From: Anaerolineae bacterium | GTDB lineage: Bacteria; Chloroflexota; Anaerolineae; Aggregatilineales; JAFGMM01 | Reading direction: 5' to 3' | Assembly: GCA_027494055.1 (NCBI GenBank) | Contig: JAOSJO010000025.1 | Coordinates: forward strand, 453,262 to 517,261 | Length of the DNA: 64,000 nucleotides | In this document: positions 26,998-34,984 of the stretch, piece after piece | How the letters are laid out: each line of letters begins with the position of its first letter | Position numbering within the stretch: the first letter of the stretch is position 1 | The notes under the pieces: generated by a model | What the model was told of the DNA's origin: nothing | Seen by the model: only the letters and a program-made list of their open reading frames with translations | Database searches by the model: none | Made by a program: the position numbers and the translations under genes

Positions 26998-28695
26998 ATG
27001 ATCACGATCCGTGTCAGGGTTATTCTGCCTTCGGGCGAAACGCGCGACGTCGAACTGCCGCTCAACACCGACATCGACCACCTGTACGCGCGGCTGGTGG
27101 CCCGCGATAGCCTGACGACAAACACCGAACGCGGCGAGCCGATCCCCATACGGCTTCTATCACCGGCGCAGCGCGCGCTACCTGCCGGCGCACGTCAGCC
27201 TGGTCGACGCCGGCGTGGAGAACGGCGACGTGCTCGACGTGGTACCCTGGCCCAGGGTAGAGCCACCGCTCCGTGCGCTGGAGGAAGCGCACCTCTACCG
27301 CGAGCAGCGGTACGTGCCCGCGCGCTGGCTGCTGGGCTACGCGCTCGCCATCATCGCCATCATCGTCGGCGTGGTCCTGCTTGCGGCGCGCCAGGCCGGC
27401 CAGCCTGTGACCGATTTCGTGGACCGCAACCCCCTTTTCGTGTCGATTGACCCGGCGGCGCTTACAGGCGAGACCGAGTTCGTGCGCGAGGATGGCGAAG
27501 CCGGCCTCATCGTGCGGCCTGACAGCCTCACCGCCCTGTCTTCGCTCTCAGAGCGCAAAGTCAGCAACCCGTCAGGCGGTGTCGAGGGCCTGAGCGAGAT
27601 CATCAGCCCGGTGTTCGAGTTTGTCCTCGTGAGCGAGGGCAACATCGTCGAACCGGTGGTGGTCAAGCTGCACATCCCCACCGACAGCCTCCGCGACGAG
27701 GCCGACGCCATGCCGCTGCTTTCTATCGCCCGGTGGGACGCGGACAACGGGCGGTGGTTGCTGACGCCGACGCGCGTCGGGCGCGATGGGTATCTCTATG
27801 CGCCCACGACGGTTCTCGGCGCGTTTGGCGTCGCGCAGGGCGGCGAAGCCCTGCTCTGGCAGGAGCGCGGCGTCCTGGAGCCGGGCAGCTATTGGGGGCT
27901 GCACGACCCTGACCGCCAGGTGGAGCGCACCGCGCTTGCGCGCGCCGCCGACGGCTGGCTCTCCGCTGCGGAGCTGGCCGAACTCAGCGGGCTGATCCGG
28001 CCCGACCTGACCAACCCCGCCGTCGCCAGCGCCAGCGACCTGCCGGTCGAGGGCGGCGCGCTGGCGTTGAGCGTGAGCCGCCTGCTCGATGGACCGCTCG
28101 CGCCGGATGGGAGCTATGTCGCGCCGATGACGGGCGACGCGCGCCCGGTCGCGATGGGCGGCGACGCCAGCGTGACGGAGTGGAAAACGGTGCAGGTCCA
28201 GGCGCCCATCCCCTACGAAGACGGCCTGGGCTGGACGGTGATCGCGGTCGACTCGCGCGTGGTCCACCGCCGGGACAAGGTGTACATCGAGTACGCCGCC
28301 GATGTCGCGGCGGGCGCGGTCGCGCCGGTAGATTTCGTGTGGCTCGTGTACAGCGTGGACGGCTCGTGGACGTTCGCGCGCCTCGACCCGACGGAACTCG
28401 AATCGGGCGCGATTGAGCTTCCTGCGCCGCCGGTGCGCGCCTCGTTGATGGTCTACGGCCAGCCCTACGAGGCGTGGGCCGTGTGGGCGGGAGGGAGAGC
28501 AACTGCTGCCAGCACATCTTCAGTGTGGGGGCGGTGAGCTGGTCCGAAGGCACGTCGATTGAAAGCCCGCCCACCGAGGCCGCCGGCGGCGCTGAGTCCC
28601 CGTACCTGGAGACGCTGCCGCCGGCCGGCGAGCCGATTCGCCCGGTCTTCACGGAGGAGACTCCCCTGTCCCCGACCGCCACCTCCGCGCAGTAG
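26998..28695 (+). CDS. Membrane protein with N-terminal ubiquitin-like (YukD/EccD-type) domain (two frameshifts)
   Basis: About 565 residues. Residues 1-90 form a beta-grasp-like domain: ITIRVRVILPSGETRDVELP, NTDIDHLYARLV and, after a frame change near 27150, HVSLVDAGVENGDVLDVVP, the pattern of YukD and the EccD N-terminus of type VII secretion. A single helix follows (LLGYALAIIAIIVGVVLLAA), then about 370 extracytoplasmic residues without a family I recognise (ISPVFEFVLVSEGNIVEPVVVKLHIP) and a Thr/Pro tail. A second frame change near 28495 hides the true C-terminus (ending ETPLSPTATSAQ). No ESX ATPase or WXG100 gene is adjacent. Confidence 0.7.
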
Positions 28696-28736
28696 AGCGC
28701 CTAATGCGCTGGCGGGGATGCGCTATACTTGAGGGC

Positions 28737-28772
28737 ATGTTCCTGCTTCGCGAACCCCTGACGATGAAATGA
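28737..28772 (+). CDS. 11-residue leader peptide overlapping the next start codon
   Basis: MFLLREPLTMK ends in TGA that shares bases with the ATG at 28769 (ATGA). A TATACT -10 box (28724-28729) ends 7 nt before its ATG, so the message could begin with this small frame. Speculative. Confidence 0.3.
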   Translation: MFLLREPLTMK

Positions 28773-29673
28773 GGCGGCACATGGACTACGGCGACATCAT
28801 TGCGCAGGCCTGGCGTCTCGCCTGGAAGCACAAGTGGCTGTGGCTGGCGAGCCTGGTCGCCGTATTGGGCGTGGGCGGCAACACGGCCGGCATCGGCGCG
28901 CCGTCCGGCGTCGCGCCCAGCGGCGTGGCCGCCGCCAGCCAGATCACCCCGGACCGGCTGATCGTCATCCTGGGGATCGGGAGCGTGCTGCTGCTTGTGG
29001 GCATCATCCTGTGGATCGCGTCCGTCGTGGGGCGCGGCGCGCTCATCGCCGGGGTCAACCGGCTCGACCGCGACGGCGTGTGCACGCCGGGCCAGGCTTG
29101 GTCCCGAAGGCATGGAAAATTTCGGGCGGCTTTTCCTCATCGGCCTGGTGACCGCCGCGCCGGGCCTTGCGCTGGCCTTCCTCACGTTTGTGGCTGCGGT
29201 CCCCGCCATGACCGGCGCCTACTTCGGCGACGCCGGTTTGGGCGGCGTCATTTCGGCGACGGTCGTGGCGTGTTTCCTGCCGCTGTGCTGCGTGCTCGCG
29301 CTGGCCGGCCTCGGCCTCGGCCTTATCCAGCATTTCGCCGACCGCGCCGCCGTGCTCGAAGGTTTGCCGCCCGGCCCGGCGTTCCGGCGAGGTTGGGCGG
29401 TGCTCAGGTCGCACCTGAGCGAGGCGCTGGTCCTGTTCATCGTCTGGATGGTGGTTTCGTGGTTCTTCCAGATCGTGAGCGTGACCGTCGTCGCCCTCTC
29501 GATCCCGGCGATCCCTCGCGCTCGTCGCCGGCGGCGGCGTCGGTTTTGGCGCGCTGTTGCTGATGTTCATCAGCGCGCTCATCGGCGTCGTGGCCGTGTC
29601 GATCTTCAGCATCTTCAACACGTTCACGTCGGCGCTGTGGACGCTGGCGTACCGGCGCTTCATTGCAGAGTAG
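28769..29673 (+). CDS. Multi-pass membrane protein (DUF7544/DUF975-like, two frameshifts)
   Basis: About 300 residues. It starts DYGDIIAQAWRLAWKHKWLWLASLVA, a pattern of the Chloroflexota membrane proteins that resemble the membrane domain of glycerophosphodiesterases, and has about six helices (LIVILGIGSVLLLVGIILWI, FLIGLVTAAPGLALAFLTF, a second near CFLPLCCVLALAGLGLG, VLFIVWMVVSWFFQIV, GFGALLLMFISALIGVVAV). Frame changes near 29105 and 29515 are needed to join them. Start is either 28769 (coupled by ATGA to the leader peptide) or 28781 (GAGG 6 nt upstream). No enzymatic motif seen. Confidence 0.65.
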
Positions 29674-29691
29674 TGTCCAATCGTGCATAAT
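29663..29691 (+). promoter_or_regulatory. Sigma-70-type promoter for the M23 peptidase gene
   Basis: TTGCAG (29663-29668), a 17-nt spacer and CATAAT (29686-29691). The predicted start near 29698 leaves about 40 nt before the ATG at 29738. The -35 lies inside the last codons of the preceding gene. Confidence 0.5.
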
Positions 29692-29737
29692 GGGGCCGAA
29701 TCAAGCTCGCGTTGTTATTGAGGGATCGCTGTACCTG

Positions 29738-30623
29738 ATGAAGAAACCGGGCCGCTCAATCCTGCTTGTGATCTGCCTGATGGCGCTGTGCGCCGCGCCC
29801 GCCCTGGCCGAAGACGTGACGCCGGTGGCGGTGGAGCTGTCGTTCAACTTTGACCGCCTCGCGCCGGGGACGGCCGGCATGGTGATGGTCACGGGCTGGG
29901 ACGTGGCCTCAGCGGAGGCCACATTCGATGGCCGCCCGGTCACCTTCCAGCGCGAGGGCGAGAGCCTGATCGCCTTCATCGCCGCGTCGCTGGAGATCGG
30001 GCGCGTCGATGAGTACCTCGACGCCACCGTGCGCCTGCACTCTGGCGGGGAAGTCAACTACCATCTGCCGGTCGATGTGGCCTGGGCCGACTGGGGCCAG
30101 CAGAACATCTCGCTGCCGAGCAACCTGGGCTACCTGCTCGACCCGGCGATCAACGACGCCGAGACCACCCTGCTGCAGAACATCTACTCGCGCATCACAC
30201 CGCAGCGCTATTGGGATGGGCCGTTCGCCCTGCCCCCTGTACGGCGCAACCACGTCGCCTTTTGGCGTGTACCGCGTCTACAACGGCAGTTTCACCTCGC
30301 GCCACACCGGGCAGGACATCCGCGCCGTCACCGGGACGCCAATCTATGCCTCGGCGGGAGGCCGGGTGGTGCTCGCCGAGCGCCTCGATATTCGCGGCAA
30401 CATGGTCATCATCGACCACGGGTGGGGTGTGTTCACCGGCTACTGCCACCTCTCGGAGATCACGGTGAAGCCCGGCCAGTTGCTCGAAGCCGGGCAGCCC
30501 ATCGGGTTGAGCGGCAACACGGGCCGCAGCACCGGGCCGCACCTCCACTGGGAGATGGCGGTGGGCGGCGCGTGGATCGACCCGCTCAGTTGGACCGAAC
30601 CGGCCTTACCCACGACCAAATAG
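29738..30623 (+). CDS. Secreted M23 endopeptidase (one frameshift)
   Basis: About 294 residues. A signal peptide (SILLVICLMALCAAPALAED) leads to a beta-sandwich domain of about 100 residues (VAVELSFNFDRLAPGTAGMV) and then a LytM/M23 domain with HTGQDIRAVTGTPIYASAGG, IDHGWGVFTGYCHLS and HLHWEMAVGG; the zinc ligands H, D and the HxH pair are present. No LysM repeat, unlike the two larger paralogues. A one-base shift near 30235 (C run) separates the halves. Start ATG 29738 is set by the signal peptide. Confidence 0.85.
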
Positions 30624-30646
30624 ACGCGCGTCAGCTGACGCGCGTC
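30623..30646. repeat. 24-bp perfect palindrome
   Basis: The 24 bases read the same on both strands (arms GACGCGCGTCAG / CTGACGCGCGTC) and begin in the stop codon of the M23 gene. It may act as an mRNA 3' hairpin or a dyad binding site; the T tail of a classical terminator is short. Confidence 0.6.
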
Positions 30647-30686
30647 AGCTTTCTGGGCTTTGCCAAACGACGCTTCGAACAAATAG

Positions 30687-30707
30687 GGGCGCAGCGCTGC
30701 TGCGCCC
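30687..30707 (+). terminator. Hairpin, possible terminator
   Basis: Stem GGGCGCAG / CTGCGCCC with a CGCTG loop, followed by TTACCTTTT. It is the second hairpin between the M23 gene and the regulator promoter. Confidence 0.4.
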
Positions 30708-30739
30708 TTACCTTTTGGTTTGTGATCGGTTTGTGAGTC

Positions 30740-30768
30740 TTGCACTGAACCGAAAGGCATGGTAAATT
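30740..30768 (+). promoter_or_regulatory. Sigma-70-type promoter for the response regulator
   Basis: TTGCAC (30740-30745) and TAAATT (30763-30768) separated by 17 nt, about 64 nt before the ATG at 30833. Confidence 0.5.
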
Positions 30769-30832
30769 GGTTAATGACAACGTTATTTTTCGTTTGCTCC
30801 CGGTTATCTAACACCATCCGGAGTCGCCGACT

Positions 30833-31519
30833 ATGCCCGAAAAAATCCTGATCATCGACGACGAAGAGACCACCGTCCAACTGCTGACCATCCTGTTCGA
30901 ACGCAGGGGGTTCGAAGTCATCAAGGCGTACCGCGCGGAGGATGGCCTCCGCAAGGCCTACCGCACGCACCCAGACCTGGTGCTCCTCGACATCATGATG
31001 CCCGACATGGATGGCTGGGAGGTCTGCCGCCGGCTGCGCGAACTCTCGGATGTGCCCATCATCTACCTGACGGCGCGCAGCGAGATTCGCGACGTGGTGC
31101 GCGGGCTGGAGATGGGCGCGGACGATTACATCGTCAAGCCCTACGACAACGACGAGGTGGTGGCCCGCGTCCGCGCGCACCTGCGCCGCGCGCCCACGTC
31201 GTCCATTTCGGAAGAGTTGGCGTTCGACGGCGGCAACTTCCGCATCAACTTCCTCAACCGGGAGGTGCGCGTGCGCGGGCGCATCGTGCACCTGACACCC
31301 AAGGAGTTCAACCTGCTGGGCGTGCTGGTGCGCAACGCCGGCCGCGTGCTCACGCGCACCGAGCTGGTCACCGAGGCGTGGGGGCCGGAGTACGCCGACG
31401 CCATTGACAGCCTCAAGCTCTACATCCACTACCTGCGGCAGAAGATCGAGAACGACCCGCAGAAGCCGGAGTACATCCTGACCTCGCGCGGCGTCGGCTA
31501 TCGCTTCGCCAACCGGTAG
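30833..31519 (+). CDS. OmpR/PhoB-family DNA-binding response regulator
   Basis: 228 residues. Receiver domain with IIDDEE (acidic pair), the phospho-acceptor Asp in VLLDIMMPDMDG, the conserved Thr/Ser in YLTAR and Lys in DYIVKPYD; then a winged-helix DNA-binding domain (about residues 130-226) with LTPKEFNLLGVLVRNAGRVLTR and the wing RGVGYRFA. All phosphorylation residues are present, unlike the pseudo-receiver at 1825. No sensor kinase is adjacent, so it is an orphan here. Has its own promoter and a strong terminator. Confidence 0.93.
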   Translation: MPEKILIIDDEETTVQLLTILFERRGFEVIKAYRAEDGLRKAYRTHPDLVLLDIMMPDMDGWEVCRRLRELSDVPIIYLTARSEIRDVVRGLEMGADDYIVKPYDNDEVVARVRAHLRRAPTSSISEELAFDGGNFRINFLNREVRVRGRIVHLTPKEFNLLGVLVRNAGRVLTRTELVTEAWGPEYADAIDSLKLYIHYLRQKIENDPQKPEYILTSRGVGYRFANR

Positions 31520-31546
31520 CCCGACAGCGACCGCACACAAAAACTG

Positions 31547-31577
31547 ACGCCCCGTGCGCAGCGCGCGGGGCGTTTTT
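31547..31577 (+). terminator. Rho-independent terminator after the response regulator
   Basis: Stem ACGCCCCG / CGGGGCGT with further pairing inside, then TTTTT. Confidence 0.88.
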
Positions 31578-31607
31578 GGTTCGAGCCGGGCAGGGGGCGC
31601 GGCAGCG

Positions 31608-32720
31608 TCAGCCCTGGCCGCTCTCTTCCATGATGCGCAGCGGCACGTGCAGCAGGTTGGCGATGGCCGCAGCCGCCTGAACCGCCTGCGGCGAGCCGCC
31701 GCCCTCCGGCGGCTTCTCCGCGTTCTCGGCGAACACCATGGCGTCGCCAGCGGTCTGCGCAAACACCAGCCAGTCGCCCGCGCGCCGCCGCCCGCGATGT
31801 TGCGCGCGACCATCGCCTTGACCGCGCGCAGCGGCATTGGCGCGCGCGCCTGCCGCCGCAAGAAGCGCACCCAGCGACCCAGCGTCAGCACGGAGTAGAT
31901 CGCGCCCCGCGTGCGGTCGAAAACGACATCGACCGCGCGCATCAGGCGGATCGCCAGAAAGACGCTCATGACCGCGAGCGTGACCATCACCAGCAGGCCG
32001 GCGAAGGGCAGCCACGGCTCGTGCACCGGGGCGTAGGGCGTCACCAGCGAGCGCGTCGCGATGAAGCCGAAGAGCACAGCCAGCAGGAGGTTGAAGACAA
32101 CCTGAAGGCACTGGTTTCGCACCCACCTGCCGGCGTACTCCAGCCGCAGGCCGGCGGGCGTCTGCCGGAGCACCTTCGGACCCAGGACAATTGGCAGATC
32201 GTAGACGATCTGCGCCGGCGGCATGGGCGGCGGCGGGGGAGGCCGGGCGCAACAACGCCGACGGCGACACGGGCGGCGGCGCGTCCGCGTTTGGGGTGGG
32301 CGGCGGCACCGGCGTGGTCACGACCGGGTCGCGGATGACGCGCAGCGGGGCGCTCAACGCCTCGGCGAGGGCGCGGGCGGCGCGCTGCGCCGACGTGCTG
32401 TGCTGGTCGCGGGGAGCCGGCGGGAAGCGCACCAGCTCGCACCACCGGTCGCCCTCAGCGCCGCGCAGTTGCAGGCCCAGCAGCCAGCACCGCTGATCGG
32501 GCGCCCAGCCGACGACCACCTGCGCCACCTGCTCGCCCGTGATCCAGTTCCCTGGCGGCAGGCCGTGCTTCCTGCCGAAATCCTGCCGGTAGAACAGGAC
32601 CGCGCCCTTGCGCTGGGCTTCGAGCACGGGCAGGCGCTCAAAGCTGTTGACCTGGAACAGGCGCCACCTGTCGTCGTTGAGTTCGATCAGTTGGCCGGGC
32701 GCAGCGGCGATTTCTTCCAT
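31608..32720 (-). CDS. Uncharacterised membrane protein (two frameshifts)
   Basis: About 370 residues. The N-terminal 110 residues are a soluble domain (ELNDDRWRLFQVNSFERLPV ... VGWAPDQRCWLLGLQL), then a Pro-rich segment, then, in a second frame, a membrane part with two helices (VVFNLLLAVLFGFIATRS and LPFAGLLVMVTLAVMSVFLAI), and finally, back in the first frame, a soluble tail (GDAMVFAENAEKPPEGGGSPQ ... LLHVPLRIMEESGQG). The two frame changes (near 32220 and 31785) restore each other. I do not recognise the family. The ATG at 32720 is divergent from thymidine kinase. Confidence 0.6.
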   Translation of the reverse strand: MEEIAAAPGQLIELNDDRWRLFQVNSFERLPVLEAQRKGAVLFYRQDFGRKHGLPPGNWITGEQVAQVVVGWAPDQRCWLLGLQLRGAEGDRWCELVRFPPAPRDQHSTSAQRAARALAEALSAPLRVIRDPVVTTPVPPPTPNADAPPPVSPSALLRPASPAAAHAAGADRLRSANCPGSEGAPADARRPAAGVRRQVGAKPVPSGCLQPPAGCALRLHRDALAGDALRPGARAVAALRRPAGDGHARGHERLSGDPPDARGRCRFRPHAGRDLLRADAGSLGALLAAAGARANAAARGQGDGRAQHRGRRRAGDWLVFAQTAGDAMVFAENAEKPPEGGGSPQAVQAAAAIANLLHVPLRIMEESGQG

Positions 32721-32794
32721 AACGGTGAGACGCCTTGGTGAGACGGGTAAATTCGCAAGATCGTGTCATGCTCAAGTCTACCGCTTGTGCGCGG

Positions 32795-32822
32795 TTGCGC
32801 CAGTATTTTGGCGCGGTACAAT
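32795..32822 (+). promoter_or_regulatory. Promoter for thymidine kinase
   Basis: TTGCGC (32795-32800), 16-nt spacer, TACAAT (32817-32822). Transcription would start at about 32830, immediately before the hairpin at 32833. Confidence 0.55.
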
Positions 32823-32832
32823 TTCGCTGTGC

Positions 32833-32865
32833 AGCTCCCAGGGAGTTTGAAGCTCCCTGGGAGCT
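32833..32865 (+). promoter_or_regulatory. Perfect 13-bp hairpin at the 5' end of the tdk message
   Basis: Arms AGCTCCCAGGGAG and CTCCCTGGGAGCT, 7-nt loop, ending nine nt before the GGAGG ribosome site. Each arm is itself nearly palindromic. It could protect the mRNA 5' end or be one copy of a dispersed hairpin; a similar one lies at 38945. Confidence 0.6.
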
Positions 32866-32882
32866 ATGAATGGAGGCGTGCG

Positions 32883-33511
32883 ATGTCCCACCAGGTAAAG
32901 AACCCGTCCGATCCCATGCTGCGCAGCCCCGATGGGCGCGGCTGGATCGAGGTGATCTGCGGCGGCATGTTCAGCGGCAAGACCGAGGAACTGCTACGGC
33001 GGCTGCGCCACGTGCAACACGCGCGGCTGCGCTACCTGGTGTTCACGCCCGCCGCCGACACGCGCTACGACGCCAGCCGCCTGGTGAGCCACGTGGGCAC
33101 CAAGCTGGAGGCGCGCCCGGTCCAGACCATCGACGACGTGCTGGCGGCGGTCAACCAGCACCCCGGCCTGCAGGTGGTCGCCATCGACGAGATTCAGTTT
33201 CTCGTCAACCCGCCTGAAGCGACGGTGGAGGCGTGCCAGCAAATGGCCGACCAGGGCCTGCGCGTCATCGTCGCCGGGTTGGACCAGGACTTCCGCGCGC
33301 AGCCCTTCCCCCGATACCGCAGTTGATGGCGATTGCCGAGCACGTGGAGAAGCTGCTGGCGATCTGCACCCGCTGCGGCAACTACGCCGGGCGCTCGCAG
33401 CGGCTCATCAACGGGCGGCCCGCCCCCTTCGACGCGCCGACCATCGCCGTCGGCGGCGAGGAACTCTACGAGCCGCGCTGCCGCCACTGCTACGAGTGGC
33501 CGGACGGGTAG
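32883..33511 (+). CDS. tdk: Thymidine kinase, type II (one frameshift)
   Basis: About 209 residues. P-loop GGMFSGKTEELLRRL, the DEIQF Walker B motif, GLDQDFRAQPFPP and a zinc ribbon made of CTRCG (Cys-x2-Cys) and CRHCYE. It phosphorylates thymidine in the salvage pathway. A C5 run near 33310 should be C6: the frame moves exactly between AQPF and PIPQL, so the gene is intact biologically. GGAGG sits 6 nt before the ATG at 32883. Confidence 0.94.
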
Positions 33512-33524
33512 CGACGGCACGCTT

Positions 33525-33574
33525 CCGGCGCGACGCGCCGGCCTGGATCAACAAGGGCGCGGTTTCCCGCGCCC
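33525..33574. repeat. Two GC-rich hairpins between convergent tdk and ABC ATPase genes
   Basis: 33525-33541 is a perfect 8-bp stem (CCGGCGCG / CGCGCCGG) with a one-base loop. 33555-33574 has stem GGGCGCGG / CCGCGCCC with, on the minus strand, a GAAA (GNRA) tetraloop followed by TTGTTG, which would serve as the terminator of the sugar ABC operon. Confidence 0.55.
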
Positions 33575-33611
33575 CGAAGTGCGATCTTGTATTGCGGTCC
33601 GGCGCGCCCGG

Positions 33612-34976
33612 CTATCTGCACCCTTCCGCATCTGAGCACGACAGGCCGAAGGCGTCGCGCAACGCCTCGGCGGCGGCGTTGCGCACGTTTGAGTAGTTGT
33701 CGCGCAGCATCTCCTCCAGCGGTCCCCGCGCGCGGTCATCGCCGATTTTGCCGAGCGAGCGCGCGGCGCTCTCGCGCACGTTCTCGCTCTCGTCGCTGAG
33801 CGCCTGAATCAGCGGCTCGACCGAGGCGGGGTGTCGATTGCGCTCAGCGCCCAGCGCCGAGGCGGCAATCGCGCGCCGGCCAGGGTCGGCGTCGTTGAGC
33901 AGTTGATCGATCAGAGTCTGGATGTTCTCCGGGACTTCGACCTCTTCCGTGGGGGTGGGCGACGGCGTGGGGGTGGGCGACGCCGGGCTGAAGACGCCGC
34001 CGCCAGCCAGCAGCAGAAGCAAGATGAAGATGCCTATCGCCGCCACACTCAAGACCGTGTTCCGGCTGCGGGCGCTTGCCTGCTTCGCCGCCTGGACAGT
34101 CGGCGCGGCGGCTTTCTCCACCAGGTCGTGCAGCGCGCGCTCTTCGGCACCGCGCTTCTCAATGACCGCCGTCAACTTCTCCGGGACGGGGCCGCCCATA
34201 ATCATGCCGGCGATCTCCTGCTGCGAGACCTCGTCGCGCATGAAGTCGCCGACCTTATTGCCGTGGCTGATGATCGTGAACCGGTCGGCGACCTGGTAGA
34301 CGTGGCCGACGTTGTGGGTGATAAAGATCACGCCCAGGCCGGCCTCCTTCGCGGCGAGGGTGTAGTCGAGCACCTTCTTCGTCTCGCCCACCGAGAGCGC
34401 CGAGGTCGGCTCGTCGAGGATCAGCAGCTTGGAGCCGAAAAACACACAGCGGCCAATGGCGATGGACTGCCGCTCGCCGCCGGACAGGCGCAGCACTTCC
34501 TCTTCAGGGCGGCGGATTTCGATGCCGATATGGTCCAGCGCCTCCACCGTCTGGCTGTTCATGACCTCTTTGTCCATGAACCTGACCGGCCCGATCTGCT
34601 GTTGTGGCTCGCGGCCCAGGTAGAAGTTGCGCGCGATGCTCATCAGGTTGACCAGCGCCAGGTCCTGATACACCGTTTCGATGCCCAGCGCGCGCGCGGT
34701 CTTGGGTGAATCGATGATGACGGGTTTGCCTTCGAAGTAAATCTGCCCGGTTGTCGGGGGGTGGATGCCGGTGAGCACCTTAATCAGCGTGGACTTGCCC
34801 GCGCCGTTGTCGCCCAGCAGCCCCACGACCTCGCCGCTGTTGACGACGAAATCCACGTCGCGCAGCGCCTCGATCAAGCCGAAGCGCATGGTGATGTCGC
34901 GCATGTACACCAGCGGCGGGCTGCTGCCGTCGCCGCGCCCGTTGCCCGGTCCGTTGCTCGGTGTGTTCTCCGCCAT
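33612..34976 (-). CDS. CUT2-type ABC ATPase fused to a TM helix and extracytoplasmic HEAT repeats
   Basis: 454 residues in one unbroken frame. ATPase domain 22-275: Walker A GDNGAGKST (55-63), Q-loop in VYQDLAL, signature LSGGERQ (164-170), Walker B LLILDEP (184-190) and H-loop THN. Instead of a second ATPase copy as in RbsA/MglA, residues 276-305 are a charged linker, 308-327 a hydrophobic helix (VLSVAAIGIFILLLLLAGGG), 331-350 a Pro/Thr/Glu linker and 352-445 about three HEAT repeats (ASVEPLIQALSDESENVRESAARSLGKIG, ARGPLEEMLRDN). With one helix the HEAT part must face outward. It is the third gene of an SBP-permease-ATPase operon, eight nt after the permease stop. Confidence 0.9.
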   Translation of the reverse strand: MAENTPSNGPGNGRGDGSSPPLVYMRDITMRFGLIEALRDVDFVVNSGEVVGLLGDNGAGKSTLIKVLTGIHPPTTGQIYFEGKPVIIDSPKTARALGIETVYQDLALVNLMSIARNFYLGREPQQQIGPVRFMDKEVMNSQTVEALDHIGIEIRRPEEEVLRLSGGERQSIAIGRCVFFGSKLLILDEPTSALSVGETKKVLDYTLAAKEAGLGVIFITHNVGHVYQVADRFTIISHGNKVGDFMRDEVSQQEIAGMIMGGPVPEKLTAVIEKRGAEERALHDLVEKAAAPTVQAAKQASARSRNTVLSVAAIGIFILLLLLAGGGVFSPASPTPTPSPTPTEEVEVPENIQTLIDQLLNDADPGRRAIAASALGAERNRHPASVEPLIQALSDESENVRESAARSLGKIGDDRARGPLEEMLRDNYSNVRNAAAEALRDAFGLSCSDAEGCR

Positions 34977-34984
34977 GCTGCCCC

